This document shows positions 18,373 to 27,605 of a DNA stretch of 64,000 bases, one piece after another. The position numbers and the translations under genes are program-made. Each line of letters begins with the position of its first letter. The stretch's first letter is position 1. Source of the DNA: Arthrobacter wenxiniae. GTDB taxonomy: Bacteria > Actinomycetota > Actinomycetes > Actinomycetales > Micrococcaceae. The DNA is taken from contig NZ_JAAMFM010000003.1 in NCBI RefSeq assembly GCF_013376105.1, positions 179,647 through 243,646 of the forward strand, written 5' to 3'. Below the pieces are notes generated by a model. The model ran no database searches. It worked only from the letters and a program-made list of their open reading frames with translations, and was not told where the DNA came from.

Positions 18373-19727
18373 TTGCCGCCACCCCCGGACGGTTCCCCGC
18401 GGGGCACGGCGCCGGGTTCCCCCGTCGCGGGGGCGGGCGCCGGAACGAACGCGATCCTGTCAATGCGGTGGCGTTCAAGGCGGTCGACCACCAGCATGCC
18501 GCCCTCGACGGGGACGGTGTCGCCGACGACGGCGATGCGGCCGAGTTCGGCCATCATGAAGCCGCCCACCGTTTCATAGCCGGCCTCGTCGGGCACGTTG
18601 AGGGGGCCGATGCGCTCTGAAACCTCGTCGGGGCGCATGAGGCCGGGGAAGAACCAGCTGCCGTCGGCGCTTTGCAGGATGCCGGGCTTGGTGCGGTCGT
18701 GTTCGTCGGAAACCTCCCCGACGATTTCCTCCACCAGGTCCTCCAAGGTGGTGACGCCGGCGGTGCCGCCGTATTCGTCCTGTACCACCGCCATTTGCAG
18801 GTTGCCTTCGCGCAGCTCCAGGATCAGGGCGTCCAGATGGACGGTTTCGGGCACGCGCAGGACCTCGGTCATGATGGCTCCGGCCTCGATGTCGCGGCGC
18901 TTGCGGAACGGGATGGAAACGGCCTTCTTCAGGTGTACCACTCCCAGAATGTTGTCCGGGGAGTCGCCGATGACGGGGAAGCGGGAAAAGCCCGTGCGCC
19001 GGGCGGCGTCGATGATGTCCGCCACTGACCGCTCGGATTCAATGGTCTCCACGCGCATCCGCGGCGTCATGACGTCGGCGGCCGTGCGCCCGCCAAAGCT
19101 GAGCGTGCGGGCCACAAAGCGCGCCGTGCCCTCGTCCAGCGTGCCCATGGCGGCCGAGCGGCGGACCAGGGACGCCAGTTCTGCCGGCGACCGCGCGCCG
19201 GAGATTTCCTCCTTGGCCTCCATGCCGAAAAGGTGCAGGACCTTGTTGGCCACGCCGTTCAGGAGCAGGATGGCCGGCTTGAAGATGGCGGTGAACACGA
19301 GCTGGGGCCGTGCCACGGCCCTGCCAATCTCGAAGGACTTGGCGATCGCCATGTTTTTCGGCACCAGTTCGCCTATGAGCATGGACAGCAGCGTGGCGAT
19401 GGCCATGGCCACTGTGAGGGCCGCGGGGGCCGCCGCAGCCTCGGGCACGCCCAAGGCGGCCAGCGGCACGTTCAGCAGCGCGCCGAGCGAGGGCTCCATG
19501 AGAAAGCCTGTCAGCAGCGTGGTCAGGGTGATGCCGAGCTGGCAGCTGGAGAGCTGCGTGGAGAGGGATCTGAGGCAGCGCAGAAGCGGTTCGGCCGCCT
19601 TGTCGCCGGTGTCGACGGCCCGCTGCACGGTGGCCTGGTCGAGCGCCACGAGGGAAAATTCCACGGCCACAAAGAATCCGGTGCCGAGGATGAGCAGCAG
19701 GCCTGCGGCCAGGAGGAGCCACTCCAT
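18369..19727 (-). CDS. CNNM/HlyC-CorC family membrane protein with CorC_HlyC domain
   Basis: A 452-residue paralogue of the downstream gene. It has a DUF21 membrane domain (FFVAVEFSLVALDQATVQ; GELVPKNMAIAKS), two CBS motifs (about residues 215-340; MTPRMRVETIE, DEYGGTAGVTTLEDLVEEIVGE) and a C-terminal CorC_HlyC domain (about 350-430) with PDEVSERIGPLNVPDE. The likely role is divalent cation transport or its control. It is the first gene of the pair. The 268-bp region upstream contains only a small GC hairpin (about 19872-19890) and an AT-rich promoter-like stretch near 19910-19940. Confidence 0.9.
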   Translation of the reverse strand: MEWLLLAAGLLLILGTGFFVAVEFSLVALDQATVQRAVDTGDKAAEPLLRCLRSLSTQLSSCQLGITLTTLLTGFLMEPSLGALLNVPLAALGVPEAAAAPAALTVAMAIATLLSMLIGELVPKNMAIAKSFEIGRAVARPQLVFTAIFKPAILLLNGVANKVLHLFGMEAKEEISGARSPAELASLVRRSAAMGTLDEGTARFVARTLSFGGRTAADVMTPRMRVETIESERSVADIIDAARRTGFSRFPVIGDSPDNILGVVHLKKAVSIPFRKRRDIEAGAIMTEVLRVPETVHLDALILELREGNLQMAVVQDEYGGTAGVTTLEDLVEEIVGEVSDEHDRTKPGILQSADGSWFFPGLMRPDEVSERIGPLNVPDEAGYETVGGFMMAELGRIAVVGDTVPVEGGMLVVDRLERHRIDRIAFVPAPAPATGEPGAVPRGEPSGGGGK

Positions 19728-19995
19728 TAAAGGTCCCCCGTTTCAGCGCGTGCGCTGCGGGGGTTGGCCGCCGGCGGAGGGTGGTCGGCGCTGGGGCCGG
19801 CCGGCGTGGGCGTGGGGGTATGGTGGGCTCTTGTGCGGGGTTTGCCGGCTTGTGCAACGTTCGCGGAGGGGCGTCGGGGGACGCCCTGCGAACCGTTGTG
19901 CCGGCCCCTAGATTTACTTTCCATAGGGTTTTCAGTGTACATGAGCACCCATGCCGCGGGCCGGGGCCGCCGCGGGCAGCGGCGCCCAGGAACGG

Positions 19996-20586
19996 TCAGC
20001 TTCCGGGCAGCACCGTGTGGCCGCCGAGGCCGTGGAACAGGCGGCGGTGGTAGACCATGGGCTCCCCCGGCGCGGCGGGGGCAATGACCTCGACCACCGA
20101 GGCGGCCACCAGCAGGGATCCGCCCGCGGGGGTCCGGCTGAGGACCCGGCAGCGGAGTGCGTAGCCGGCGTGCCGGAGCAGCGGCTCGCCGGTTTCCAGC
20201 GGCGTCCAGGCCATGGAACGGGTGAAGCGCTTGCTGACGGGGCTCGCGAAGATCCTTGCCAGCTCGAGGTCGTCGGCCGTGAGCAGGTGGATCACCAGGA
20301 ATTCGGCTGCGGCAATCGCTGCGGCCGAGCCGGACATGGAGGCGAGCGAGAAGGCCAGGATGGGCGGCTCCGCGGACACGGAAGCCACGGACGACGCCGT
20401 GATTCCCACCGGCCCGGTGGGTGAGGCCGCCGTGATGACCGAGACACCCGCCGGATGGCCGCCAAAGGCGGCCTTGAAGGAGGTCGCGTCGGCCAGGCCC
20501 CCCGCGGCAGCTGCCGCCCCCGGACGGCCTTCCTCCGAATGGCCCGCAGCGTCCGCGGCCATCATGGTGTCCGGCTGGGCCGTCAT
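19996..20586 (-). CDS. flavin reductase family protein (SoxR-controlled)
   Basis: A 196-residue protein of the FMN-binding split-barrel flavin reductase family. ATSFKAAFGGHPAGVSVITA and a GPVGITASSVASVSAEPPILAFSL segment match the flavin-binding half of HpaC/ActVB-like NAD(P)H:flavin oxidoreductases. These supply reduced flavin to monooxygenases or reduce quinones. The ATG at 20586 follows GAGAGGAAG; an in-frame ATG 6 codons upstream is the alternative. Its promoter holds a perfect SoxR box, so it is probably induced by redox-cycling compounds. No monooxygenase partner is adjacent. Confidence 0.85.
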   Translation of the reverse strand: MTAQPDTMMAADAAGHSEEGRPGAAAAAGGLADATSFKAAFGGHPAGVSVITAASPTGPVGITASSVASVSAEPPILAFSLASMSGSAAAIAAAEFLVIHLLTADDLELARIFASPVSKRFTRSMAWTPLETGEPLLRHAGYALRCRVLSRTPAGGSLLVAASVVEVIAPAAPGEPMVYHRRLFHGLGGHTVLPGS

Positions 20587-20636
20587 GTCGTCTTCCTCTC
20601 GCAACGCGTCCGCCCACGCGGCGGGACCACAGTCTA

Positions 20637-20668
20637 CCTTAGAACCTCAACCTTGGTTGAGGTCAAGT
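20637..20668 (-). promoter_or_regulatory. SoxR-dependent promoter of the flavin reductase gene
   Basis: Reading the minus strand, -35 TTGACC and -10 TAAGGT are separated by 19 bp, the overlong spacer that MerR-family activators correct by DNA distortion. The spacer is filled by CCTCAACCTTGGTTGAGG (20645-20662), with perfect 8-bp arms and the CCTCAA/TTGAGG ends of known SoxR boxes. The promoter points at the flavin reductase start about 50 bp away. soxR itself lies about 150 bp beyond, on the same strand. Confidence 0.82.
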
Positions 20669-20812
20669 TCCTGAGGTCACATTCCCTCGGGGGTCCACCC
20701 CGGGCCGCGCCGCAGTGATGCCGCCGCCAGGGCACCTGCAAAATGGCGGCCTCCGCGACAATGGTGCAAACCCGCGATCGCACCGGCATGAATCCGGCAA
20801 GAAGACGCACCG

Positions 20813-21349
20813 TCAGAGCGGCTTGGCCCCGTCGCCGGCGAAACGGCCCGCCCCGGCGGGCAGGACGGGCGGGCGCGGCGCGCCGGCCGGCCCGTCAAAG
20901 GCGCGGGCACCAGGCCCCCGTCCGGCAACCTCGTCGTCCGGGTTGACGAACCCGCATTCGGCCAGCGACAGGCAGCCGCAGCCGATGCACCCGCCCAGGC
21001 TGCCCCGCAGTTTTTCCAGGGCGGCAATGCGCGTGTCCAGCTCGCCGCGCCAGTGCTCGGACATGCGCTGCCAGTCGTCGTGCGTGGGCACGGCGTCGCC
21101 CGGCAGCTCGGCAAAGGATTCGGCCACCACGGACAGCGGGATGCCCGCGCGCTGGGCTGCCCGGATGACGGCCACCCGGCGCAGCACGGCCCGGGAAAAG
21201 CGGCGCTGGTTGCCGGCCGTGCGCCCGCTGGTGATCAGCCCGCTCCGCTCGTAAAAGTGCAGGGCCGAAACACTGGCGCCGCTGCGTTCGGCGACCTGGC
21301 CCACGCTCAGCTGTTCGGAGGAGCGCACCCCGGCGTCGGCGTCGTTCAT
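20813..21349 (-). CDS. soxR: redox-sensing transcriptional activator SoxR
   Basis: A 178-residue MerR-family protein. The winged helix spans about residues 15-80, with LHFYERSGLI and QRRFSRAVLRR. After the coiled coil comes the [2Fe-2S] cluster motif with Cys121, Cys124, Cys126 and Cys132 (CIGCGCLSLAEC), diagnostic for SoxR. Oxidation of the cluster switches on target promoters; in actinobacteria SoxR responds to redox-active antibiotics and pigments. No clear ribosome site precedes the ATG, which lies 10 bp after the gluconokinase stop, so translation may be coupled to the sugar-acid operon. Confidence 0.93.
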   Translation of the reverse strand: MNDADAGVRSSEQLSVGQVAERSGASVSALHFYERSGLITSGRTAGNQRRFSRAVLRRVAVIRAAQRAGIPLSVVAESFAELPGDAVPTHDDWQRMSEHWRGELDTRIAALEKLRGSLGGCIGCGCLSLAECGFVNPDDEVAGRGPGARAFDGPAGAPRPPVLPAGAGRFAGDGAKPL

Positions 21350-21359
21350 GGAAGGAAGG

Positions 21360-21911
21360 CTACTGCCCGGCCACGCGCTTGATTCCGGCCACGGCCTCTG
21401 CCAGGAGGTCGTTGATGCCGGCGGAAATGTCAATCACCACGGAACGCTCGTCGGCACCCAGGGGTTCCAGGGTGGCGAGCTGGGATTCCAGGAGCGCGGG
21501 CGGCATGAAGTGCCCGGAGCGCCCCTCCAGCCGCGAGCTCAACACCCCCAGGGAGCCGTGCAGGTGCAGGAAGATGGTGTCCGGGGCCTTGCCGCGGATG
21601 ACGTCGCGGTAGCTGCGCTTGAGCGCCGAACAGGCAATGACCATTCCCGAGGCGGTGGTGTCCGCGAGCTCGTTTCCGACGATTTCCAGCCATGGCCAGC
21701 GGTCCTCGTCGCTGAGCGGGGTGCCGGCGGCCATCTTGTGGATGTTCGCCATGGGGTGCAGGGAGTCGCCGTCCAGGAACGGGATGTCCATGGCGTCGGC
21801 CACCAGCGCCCCGATCGTGCTCTTGCCGGAACCCGAGACCCCCATGACGATGACGCGGGTGGCGGCGCGGGGGGCGGCCTGGCCTTCAGTGTGCTGCTGG
21901 GGCATGTCCAT
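21360..21911 (-). CDS. gntK: gluconokinase (copy 1)
   Basis: A 183-residue GntK-type kinase. Walker A is GVSGSGKST (about residues 25-33), DGDSLHP binds substrate, and [15 protein letters not shown] plus [21 protein letters not shown] are family hallmarks. It phosphorylates gluconate to 6-phosphogluconate. The start at 21911 has AGAGAG before it; a second ATG two codons later is possible. It lies between the GH3 gene and soxR. A second gluconokinase is encoded 1.8 kb upstream in the same operon, so one copy may act on a different sugar acid. Confidence 0.9.
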   Translation of the reverse strand: MDMPQQHTEGQAAPRAATRVIVMGVSGSGKSTIGALVADAMDIPFLDGDSLHPMANIHKMAAGTPLSDEDRWPWLEIVGNELADTTASGMVIACSALKRSYRDVIRGKAPDTIFLHLHGSLGVLSSRLEGRSGHFMPPALLESQLATLEPLGADERSVVIDISAGINDLLAEAVAGIKRVAGQ

Positions 21912-21988
21912 ACTCTCTTGTATACCAAAGCCCGGCGCCGGCACCCGCATTGTGCCGCGGGGGCCGGGCTTGGCCGTCCTGTGTGACG

Positions 21989-23734
21989 TCAGAGCCGGGT
22001 GTCGAAGGAATCGCAGAACACGTTCTCGTTGAAGGTGCCCTGAAATGCGGAAAGGCCCTGGATTTTCTGCACCGTGGCCCGGATCGCTTCCCGCGTTCCG
22101 GCATGGGCGTGGATGGCCGTCTTGACCATGGGCACGTCGATGAGGTGGTTGGGCTGGTTGAGCGAGACAAAGACCGTGGGCACCTCGGTGGTGTACCACG
22201 GGATTTCCGCGGCCATCGGGGTGGACCACTTGATCCGGATGGCTGCCTCCTGGGCGAAGCCCTTCACGTTCGCGAAGACAAAGGCGGCGTCGTACTTGTC
22301 CGCGTAGTCCGCGGTGCCCTCTTCGGAGATGACTGTCATGAAGTTCACGCCTTCCTCCCCTGCGGCCTTGCGCTGGTCGGCGGTCTTGAAGGTGTGCACC
22401 TCAAAGCCGGCCCGCTCCAGTTCCTCGGCCACGACGTCCACGTACCCCAGGGGGTCGGCCATCGTGAAGTCGGCGCCGCCGGAAATGCCGTACAGGCGGA
22501 TCCTTTTGTGCGTCGCCGGGGTGATGGGCAGGTTGCCCTGGGTGTCCTTGACCAGCGTGACGGTCTTGTCCGCGATTTCCGCCGCGATGGCGCGGTGTAC
22601 GGCGGAGCCGATGGCTGCCAGCGCCTCCACCGGCGGGACCAGCGAATCCCGCTCCCTGACGTGCAGGCCCAGGGACGCCTTCAACGCCAGGATCCGGCGC
22701 AGCGCGTCCGTCAAACGTGCATCGGTGATGACACCGCTGCGGTAGCCCTCCAGCATGAAGCCGAAGTCCTCCGCGGGGTTGCGGAAGAACAGGAACATGT
22801 CGCAGCCGGCGGCAATGGCGGCGGGCACCAGGTCCCGGCGCTTCATGGCCTGGGTCATGCCAACCATTTGCGTCGCGTCGGTCAGGACCAGGCCGTTGAA
22901 GCCGAGCTCGCCGCGCAGCAGGTTCCCGAGGAGTTCCGGGGCCAGCGTGGCGGGCAGCAGTTCGCCGTCGGCCGTGTCCGGGCGGAAGTGCCGGGTCAGT
23001 GCCGGGGCGCCGATGTGGCCCGCCATGATCGACTGCACGCCGTGGCCGATCATCTCGCGGTACACGTGGCCGTACGTCCTGTTCCACTCGTCCCAGCCGA
23101 GCGTGTTCCAGGAGGTGACCACGTGCTGGTCGCGCTCGTCGATGCCGTCGCCGGGGAAATGCTTCATGGCGCACGCTGTCGGGGATTCGCTGATGCCGTC
23201 GAAGTACTCCTTGGCCCGCTCCACCACAACCTCCGGCGTGTTGCCAAAGGAGCGCGTGGAGATGACGGTGTTGCGCCAGTTGTAGTGGATGTCCACAATC
23301 GGCGCGAAGGCCCAGTTGCAGCCCAGCGCGGCGGTTTCCACCCCGGCCACCTGGCCCATTTTGCGCGCAATGGACTTGTCCGGGTGGGAGCCGGCCTGCA
23401 GGTGGGTGGAGACGAACGTGCCGTCGTCGCAGCTGCCGGCCCCGCCCATTTCCGGATTGGAGGCGACCAGCAGCGGGATCTTCGTTTTGGCCTGGGCGTG
23501 GCGGATGTGCGCCTGCACTGCCGCCGACGGGCCCGGGCGGTAGCGCATGCCTCCGACGTGGAAGTTCTCCAGGACGCCGTCCAGGTACTCCGGGGTGTAG
23601 CTGTTGTTGTGGTTGATGAACAGCTGGCCGATCTTCTCTTCCAGCGTCATCGACCCGATGGTTGACTCCACCCATGCCACGCCCGCGTCGTCCAGGTTGA
23701 ACGGGGCGGCCCGCATGTCCACTTCGTAAGGCAC
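21989..23734 (-). CDS. glycoside hydrolase family 3 protein
   Basis: A 581-residue GH3 protein. The N-terminal TIM barrel shows KHFPGDGIDERDQH (about residues 194-207), the NagZ-type substrate motif, and GLVLTDATQMVG, where Asp is the likely nucleophile. A C-terminal (alpha/beta)6 domain follows. There is no signal peptide, so it should act in the cytoplasm on imported glycosides. The GTG start is supported by AGGAG 5 nt upstream. It sits between two gluconokinases in a uronate operon, so the substrate may be a beta-glycoside of a sugar acid; beta-N-acetylhexosaminidase is the alternative. Confidence 0.85.
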   Translation of the reverse strand: MPYEVDMRAAPFNLDDAGVAWVESTIGSMTLEEKIGQLFINHNNSYTPEYLDGVLENFHVGGMRYRPGPSAAVQAHIRHAQAKTKIPLLVASNPEMGGAGSCDDGTFVSTHLQAGSHPDKSIARKMGQVAGVETAALGCNWAFAPIVDIHYNWRNTVISTRSFGNTPEVVVERAKEYFDGISESPTACAMKHFPGDGIDERDQHVVTSWNTLGWDEWNRTYGHVYREMIGHGVQSIMAGHIGAPALTRHFRPDTADGELLPATLAPELLGNLLRGELGFNGLVLTDATQMVGMTQAMKRRDLVPAAIAAGCDMFLFFRNPAEDFGFMLEGYRSGVITDARLTDALRRILALKASLGLHVRERDSLVPPVEALAAIGSAVHRAIAAEIADKTVTLVKDTQGNLPITPATHKRIRLYGISGGADFTMADPLGYVDVVAEELERAGFEVHTFKTADQRKAAGEEGVNFMTVISEEGTADYADKYDAAFVFANVKGFAQEAAIRIKWSTPMAAEIPWYTTEVPTVFVSLNQPNHLIDVPMVKTAIHAHAGTREAIRATVQKIQGLSAFQGTFNENVFCDSFDTRL

Positions 23735-23771
23735 TGTTTCTCCTGATGCTTGGTCTGGTTTCGTCTGCCGG

Positions 23772-24302
23772 TCAGGCTGCGTGGCCCGGGGCGCTGCCCC
23801 GGAGCCGGACGACGGCGTCGCCCACCAGGGCGTCCACGGGCGCCGAAATGTCCATGACCACGGCGGGCTCGTCCGCGCCGAGCGGTTCGAGGGTGGCCAG
23901 CTGGGATTCGAGCAGCGCCGCCGGCATGAAGTGGCCGGAGCGTCCCTCGTGCCGGGAGTCCAATATCTCGCGGCTCCCGTCCAGGTGCAGGAACACGGCG
24001 TCAGGGGCCTGGGCCCGGATGGCGTCGCGGTAGGAACGCTTCAGGGCGGAACAGGCCACCACCAGTCCATTCACAGACCCGGCCAACTCGCGTCCCACCG
24101 TGTCAAGCCAGGGTCCGCGGTCGGCGTCGTCCAGAGGCGTTCCGGCGGCCATCTTGGCGATGTTTTCCACCGGGTGCAGGGAGTCCCCGTCCGTGAACGG
24201 CAGGCCGAGCTCGTGCGCCACGAGGGCGCCGATCGTTGTCTTGCCGCAGCCGGAGACCCCCATCACCACGATGTTGCGTGCGGGATTTGCTGCCTCGGTC
24301 AC
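23772..24302 (-). CDS. gluconokinase (copy 2)
   Basis: A 176-residue GntK-family kinase similar to the copy at 21360-21911, with Walker [30 protein letters not shown], and [21 protein letters not shown]. Its GTG start overlaps the mannonate dehydratase stop (GTGA), which ties it to 2-keto-3-deoxygluconate production. The family normally phosphorylates gluconate. Because no PfkB-type KDG kinase is nearby, a related sugar-acid substrate is conceivable but unproven. Confidence 0.88.
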   Translation of the reverse strand: MTEAANPARNIVVMGVSGCGKTTIGALVAHELGLPFTDGDSLHPVENIAKMAAGTPLDDADRGPWLDTVGRELAGSVNGLVVACSALKRSYRDAIRAQAPDAVFLHLDGSREILDSRHEGRSGHFMPAALLESQLATLEPLGADEPAVVMDISAPVDALVGDAVVRLRGSAPGHAA

Positions 24303-25528
24303 CAGTCGTGCACCGTGCCGTCGATGAGGCGGTTGTACGGCAGGTAGGCCTGCTGGTACGGGAAGGCGTTGGCGGCCTCTTCGTTGAATTCGACGCCGAT
24401 GCCGGGCTTGTCTCCGGGGTGCAGGTAGCCGTCCTTGAAGGTCATGGACTGCTCGAACACCTGGTTGGTGGCATCCGAATGCTGCATGTACTCCTGGATC
24501 CCGTAGTTGTGGATGGCCAGGCCGACATGGAGCTGGGCGGCGAAGCCGATCGGGGAAATGTCCGTGGGACCGTGGAAGCCGGACTTGATCTGGTACTGCG
24601 CGGCAAAGTCCATGACCTTCTTCAGCGGCGAGATGCCACCAAAGTGCGTCGACGCGGCCCGGACGTAGTCGATCAGCTGTTCCTTGATGATGGTCTGGAA
24701 GTCGTAGACCGTGTTAAAAATTTCACCGATGGCCAAGGGCGTGGTGGTGTGTGAGCGGACCAGGCGCAGGGCTTCCTGGTTTTCCGCCGGGGTGCAGTCC
24801 TCGAGCCAGAAGAGGTCGTACGGTTCCAGGGCCTTGCCGAGCTTGGCGGCCTGGATGGGGGTCATGCGGTGGTGGCCGTCGTGGAGCAGCGGCAGCTCGG
24901 GTCCGAACTCGTTGCGCACCGCCTCAAAGACCGTGGGCAGGTGGCGCAGGTAGGCGCGGGTGTCCCAGTCCTCCTCCTGCGGGTAGGTGCCGCGGCCGGC
25001 GGGCTCGTAGTCGTAGCGCTCCCCCGAGGCCTGGGCCTGGGCGGCGACGCCGTACACGGCCTTGATCCCGGGGATGGCCGTCTGCACGCGGACCGACTTG
25101 TAGCCCAGCTCCAGGTGTTCCCTGATGGAGTCGAAGAGCTGCGGGATGTCGGTGCCGGAGGCGTGGCCGTAGGCTCGCAGCCCGTTGCGGGATGCCCCGC
25201 CGAGCAGCTGGTAGACCGGCAGGCCGGCAATCTTGCCCTTGATGTCCCACAGGGCCATGTCGACGGCGGCGATGGCGGCCATGGTGACCGGGCCGCGGCG
25301 CCAGTAGGAGCTGCGGTAGATGAACTGCCAGGTGTCCTCGATGCGGTGCGGGTCGCGGCCGATGAGCAGCTGCGCCACGTGCTCCTTGAGGTAGGCCGCC
25401 ACGGCAAGCTCGCGTCCGTTCAGGGTGGCGTCGCCGATGCCCACCACGCCTTCGTCGGTGGTGACCTTCAAGGTCACGAAGTTGCGGCTGGGGCTGGTCA
25501 CAAAGACTTCTGCGGAAACAATTTTCAC
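24299..25528 (-). CDS. manD: D-mannonate dehydratase ManD (enolase superfamily)
   Basis: A 409-residue enolase-superfamily protein of the ManD/RspA group. It has the capping domain followed by the barrel, with [13 protein letters not shown] (about residues 90-102), [11 protein letters not shown] (metal and base region, about 210), [12 protein letters not shown] and AIGEIFN, and a Trp at the very C-terminus as in the family. It dehydrates D-mannonate to 2-keto-3-deoxy-D-gluconate with magnesium. The GTG at 25528 is chosen because AAGGA precedes it and the conserved [11 protein letters not shown] begins there. Position after the uronate genes agrees with the role. Confidence 0.9.
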   Translation of the reverse strand: MKIVSAEVFVTSPSRNFVTLKVTTDEGVVGIGDATLNGRELAVAAYLKEHVAQLLIGRDPHRIEDTWQFIYRSSYWRRGPVTMAAIAAVDMALWDIKGKIAGLPVYQLLGGASRNGLRAYGHASGTDIPQLFDSIREHLELGYKSVRVQTAIPGIKAVYGVAAQAQASGERYDYEPAGRGTYPQEEDWDTRAYLRHLPTVFEAVRNEFGPELPLLHDGHHRMTPIQAAKLGKALEPYDLFWLEDCTPAENQEALRLVRSHTTTPLAIGEIFNTVYDFQTIIKEQLIDYVRAASTHFGGISPLKKVMDFAAQYQIKSGFHGPTDISPIGFAAQLHVGLAIHNYGIQEYMQHSDATNQVFEQSMTFKDGYLHPGDKPGIGVEFNEEAANAFPYQQAYLPYNRLIDGTVHDW

Positions 25529-25569
25529 GTCAGGGATCCTTCCGGGATGTTGGCAGTGTGGGGTGGCAG

Positions 25570-27075
25570 TTATTTGGACGGCGCTTCGGGCGCTGCGGGC
25601 CCCTCCGGCATGTGTCCATCCAGGGCCTGGCTGGCGGCGGCATTCGCGTCGCCCCCGGCGGCGTTCAGGCGGGAGGCGTGGATGCGGACGGCCCGGCGGG
25701 CGCTGATTTCGCGGACTATTTCCTGGTGCTTGGCGTCGGTCAGGGGATAGATGACCATGACCAGAAGGGCGAGAACCGCGAAGACCATGGGCAGCAGCCC
25801 TGCGCCTGCACGGATCCCCAGGAGTGCGTGGTCGCTTTGCTGCGCGGCGCCGGCCGAGTAGCCGCCCCAGGCGAGGGCGAAGGCAGCCAGCGCGCCGCCG
25901 ACGGCCTGGCCCGTCTTGCGGGTGAAGGAGAACAAGGCGTAGGTGATCCCTTCCGTGCGGACGCCGGTCTTCCACTCACCATATTCCACGGTGTCGGCTT
26001 CCAGTGCCCAGACCAGCATGCTGACCAGCAGGATTCCCACCTGGGTGACCAGGACGCCGGTGAACGCAAGCCACACCATGGTGGACGGTGCGAAGAAGAC
26101 GATCAGGCCTCCGCCAGCCATCAGCACCCCGGCCGCCAGGTAGATGTTCTTCTTTCCGAAAGCGCGCACCAGGCGGGGCAGGATGCCGGCCATCCCGAAC
26201 GTGAGGAAGATGTTCACGATCGACATCACGGCGTACAGGCCCAGCGAGTGGAGGACATCGCGGAAATAGTAGATCTGGACGGTGCCGACGGCCAGCTGGC
26301 CGGTCAGGAACAGGAAGGAACTGATGCACAGCAGCAGGAGCGGCTTGTTGCCCTTCAGGGTGGCGAAGCTCTGCCTCATGGAGACCCTGGCGACCTCGCG
26401 GACCACGCGCTCCTTGGTGCTGAAGACGGTGAACATGTACAGGGCGGTCCCGACGACGGCGAATATCAGCGTCATGGTGGTGAACAGCGGCTGCAGCTTG
26501 GCACCGTCCTTCATCAGTGGTGCGATGAAAATGCCCAGGAACGAACCAACGGCCACGGCGCCAATGGTACGGGCGCTGGCCAGCTTGGCCCGTTCGCCGG
26601 CGTGCTGCGTCATGGCTCCGGCCAGCGATCCGTAAGGAATGTTGACGAAGCTGTACGCCAGGCCCAGCAGCGCGTAGCTAACGTAGGCCCAGAGCAGCAT
26701 GCCGGACTGGCCGATCTGCGGGATGGAGAATGCCGCCACGCTGAGCAGCAGCAGGGGCACCGATCCGAACATGATGAAGGGGCGGAACTTGCCGAACTTC
26801 TTGTGGTACGTCCTGTCCACGAAGCGGCCCGCCAGGACGTCGGAGAAGGCGTCAAAGATGCGAACCACCAGCAGGAGGGTTCCGGCGGCCGCGGCACTGA
26901 TGCCGGCCACGTCCGTGTAGTACAGCAGCAGGAACATGGTGGCCGTGGTGAACGCCAGGTTGTTGGCGGCGTCGCCTGCGCCGTAGCCCAGGATGCTGAC
27001 CTTGGGCAGCGGCCCCATGGGCTTTGAGGCCGGGGCAGTGGCCCCTTCGGTTGGATTTGATGCAGTCATGGTCAT
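25570..27075 (-). CDS. GPH-family sugar:cation symporter
   Basis: A 501-residue protein with about 12 membrane segments. [14 protein letters not shown] at the first segment, [18 protein letters not shown] and [14 protein letters not shown] are hallmarks of the glycoside-pentoside-hexuronide symporters (UidB, GusB type). It should import a glycoside or hexuronide with a cation. The ATG at 27075 follows AAAGGAG. It is the first gene of the operon that continues with manD, gluconokinase, GH3 and gluconokinase. A LacI-type operator lies about 185 bp upstream. Confidence 0.9.
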   Translation of the reverse strand: MTMTASNPTEGATAPASKPMGPLPKVSILGYGAGDAANNLAFTTATMFLLLYYTDVAGISAAAAGTLLLVVRIFDAFSDVLAGRFVDRTYHKKFGKFRPFIMFGSVPLLLLSVAAFSIPQIGQSGMLLWAYVSYALLGLAYSFVNIPYGSLAGAMTQHAGERAKLASARTIGAVAVGSFLGIFIAPLMKDGAKLQPLFTTMTLIFAVVGTALYMFTVFSTKERVVREVARVSMRQSFATLKGNKPLLLLCISSFLFLTGQLAVGTVQIYYFRDVLHSLGLYAVMSIVNIFLTFGMAGILPRLVRAFGKKNIYLAAGVLMAGGGLIVFFAPSTMVWLAFTGVLVTQVGILLVSMLVWALEADTVEYGEWKTGVRTEGITYALFSFTRKTGQAVGGALAAFALAWGGYSAGAAQQSDHALLGIRAGAGLLPMVFAVLALLVMVIYPLTDAKHQEIVREISARRAVRIHASRLNAAGGDANAAASQALDGHMPEGPAAPEAPSK

Positions 27076-27258
27076 TACGGGCTCCTTTACCCATTTCCGC
27101 CGCGTGTGCGCTTCGGCGGATAAGTTCACGATGCCGGCCCCCCTTGGCCCTTCGGTGGACCGCTGCTCCGGCCGCCCGGTTCCGGGGAAGCACGTCGCAG
27201 GCTGTAAAACCGGCATGTGAGCTGTATTACGATCCAGTTAACCAGCTCCGACAACAAA

Positions 27259-27274
27259 TGGCAACCGATTGCCA
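27259..27274. promoter_or_regulatory. LacI-type operator upstream of the symporter-manD operon
   Basis: TGGCAACCGATTGCCA is a near-perfect 16-bp palindrome with the central CG typical of LacI/GalR-family operators (7 of 8 arm positions pair). It differs by one or two bases from the sites at 30578 and 35937. Confidence 0.72.
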
Positions 27275-27279
27275 ATAAT

Positions 27280-27605
27280 TTCTTAAATTTCCTTGAAGTT
27301 CGAGACCACCACCGCTCCACGCCGCCGCCCTGATGGCAGTGCGCCTGCAACCCTGGGCGGGCCGAACCCGCTCCCAAACCGCAAAGGTGGGGCCAACCTT
27401 ACGCTGTGCCGTTCCCTGTTGCGCGAGGAAGGGGCCATCCCGCGAGGAAGGGCCAGTCTCGAACCTCGACCGCGCGGGATGTCGTTGTCTCGACCCTCGA
27501 CGCTGGAGGGGAGGCGAAACTGTGGCGCTCCCCGTTGCCTGGAAGCGCCACAATGCCGCTGCCCGCGGCGGCCGCCCCAGCAACTGTCTCAGCCGGGGGC
27601 GGAGG
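27280..27605. other. intergenic stretch with imperfect repeats and a hairpin
   Basis: No convincing gene was found. About 27422-27515 holds imperfect direct repeats: GCGAGGAAGGGGCCA and GCGAGGAAGGGCCA, then two variants of TCTCGAMCCTCGAC. These look like degenerate intergenic repeats. Inverted arms TGTGGCGCT (27521-27529) and AGCGCCACA (27544-27552) form a 9-bp hairpin that could end transcription of the fructuronate reductase gene on the minus strand. Confidence 0.45.
27521..27552 (-). terminator. possible terminator after the fructuronate reductase gene
   Basis: A perfect 9-bp stem (TGTGGCGCT/AGCGCCACA) with a 14-nt loop lies 54 bp beyond the stop codon on the minus strand. Only a weak T-rich run (AGTTTC) follows, so termination is uncertain. 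Confidence 0.45.

Noticed and set aside
19781..20053. 90-codon plus-strand ORF upstream of the flavin reductase 3' end
   Set aside because: It overlaps the flavin reductase gene antisense, has low-complexity composition and lacks a plausible start site.
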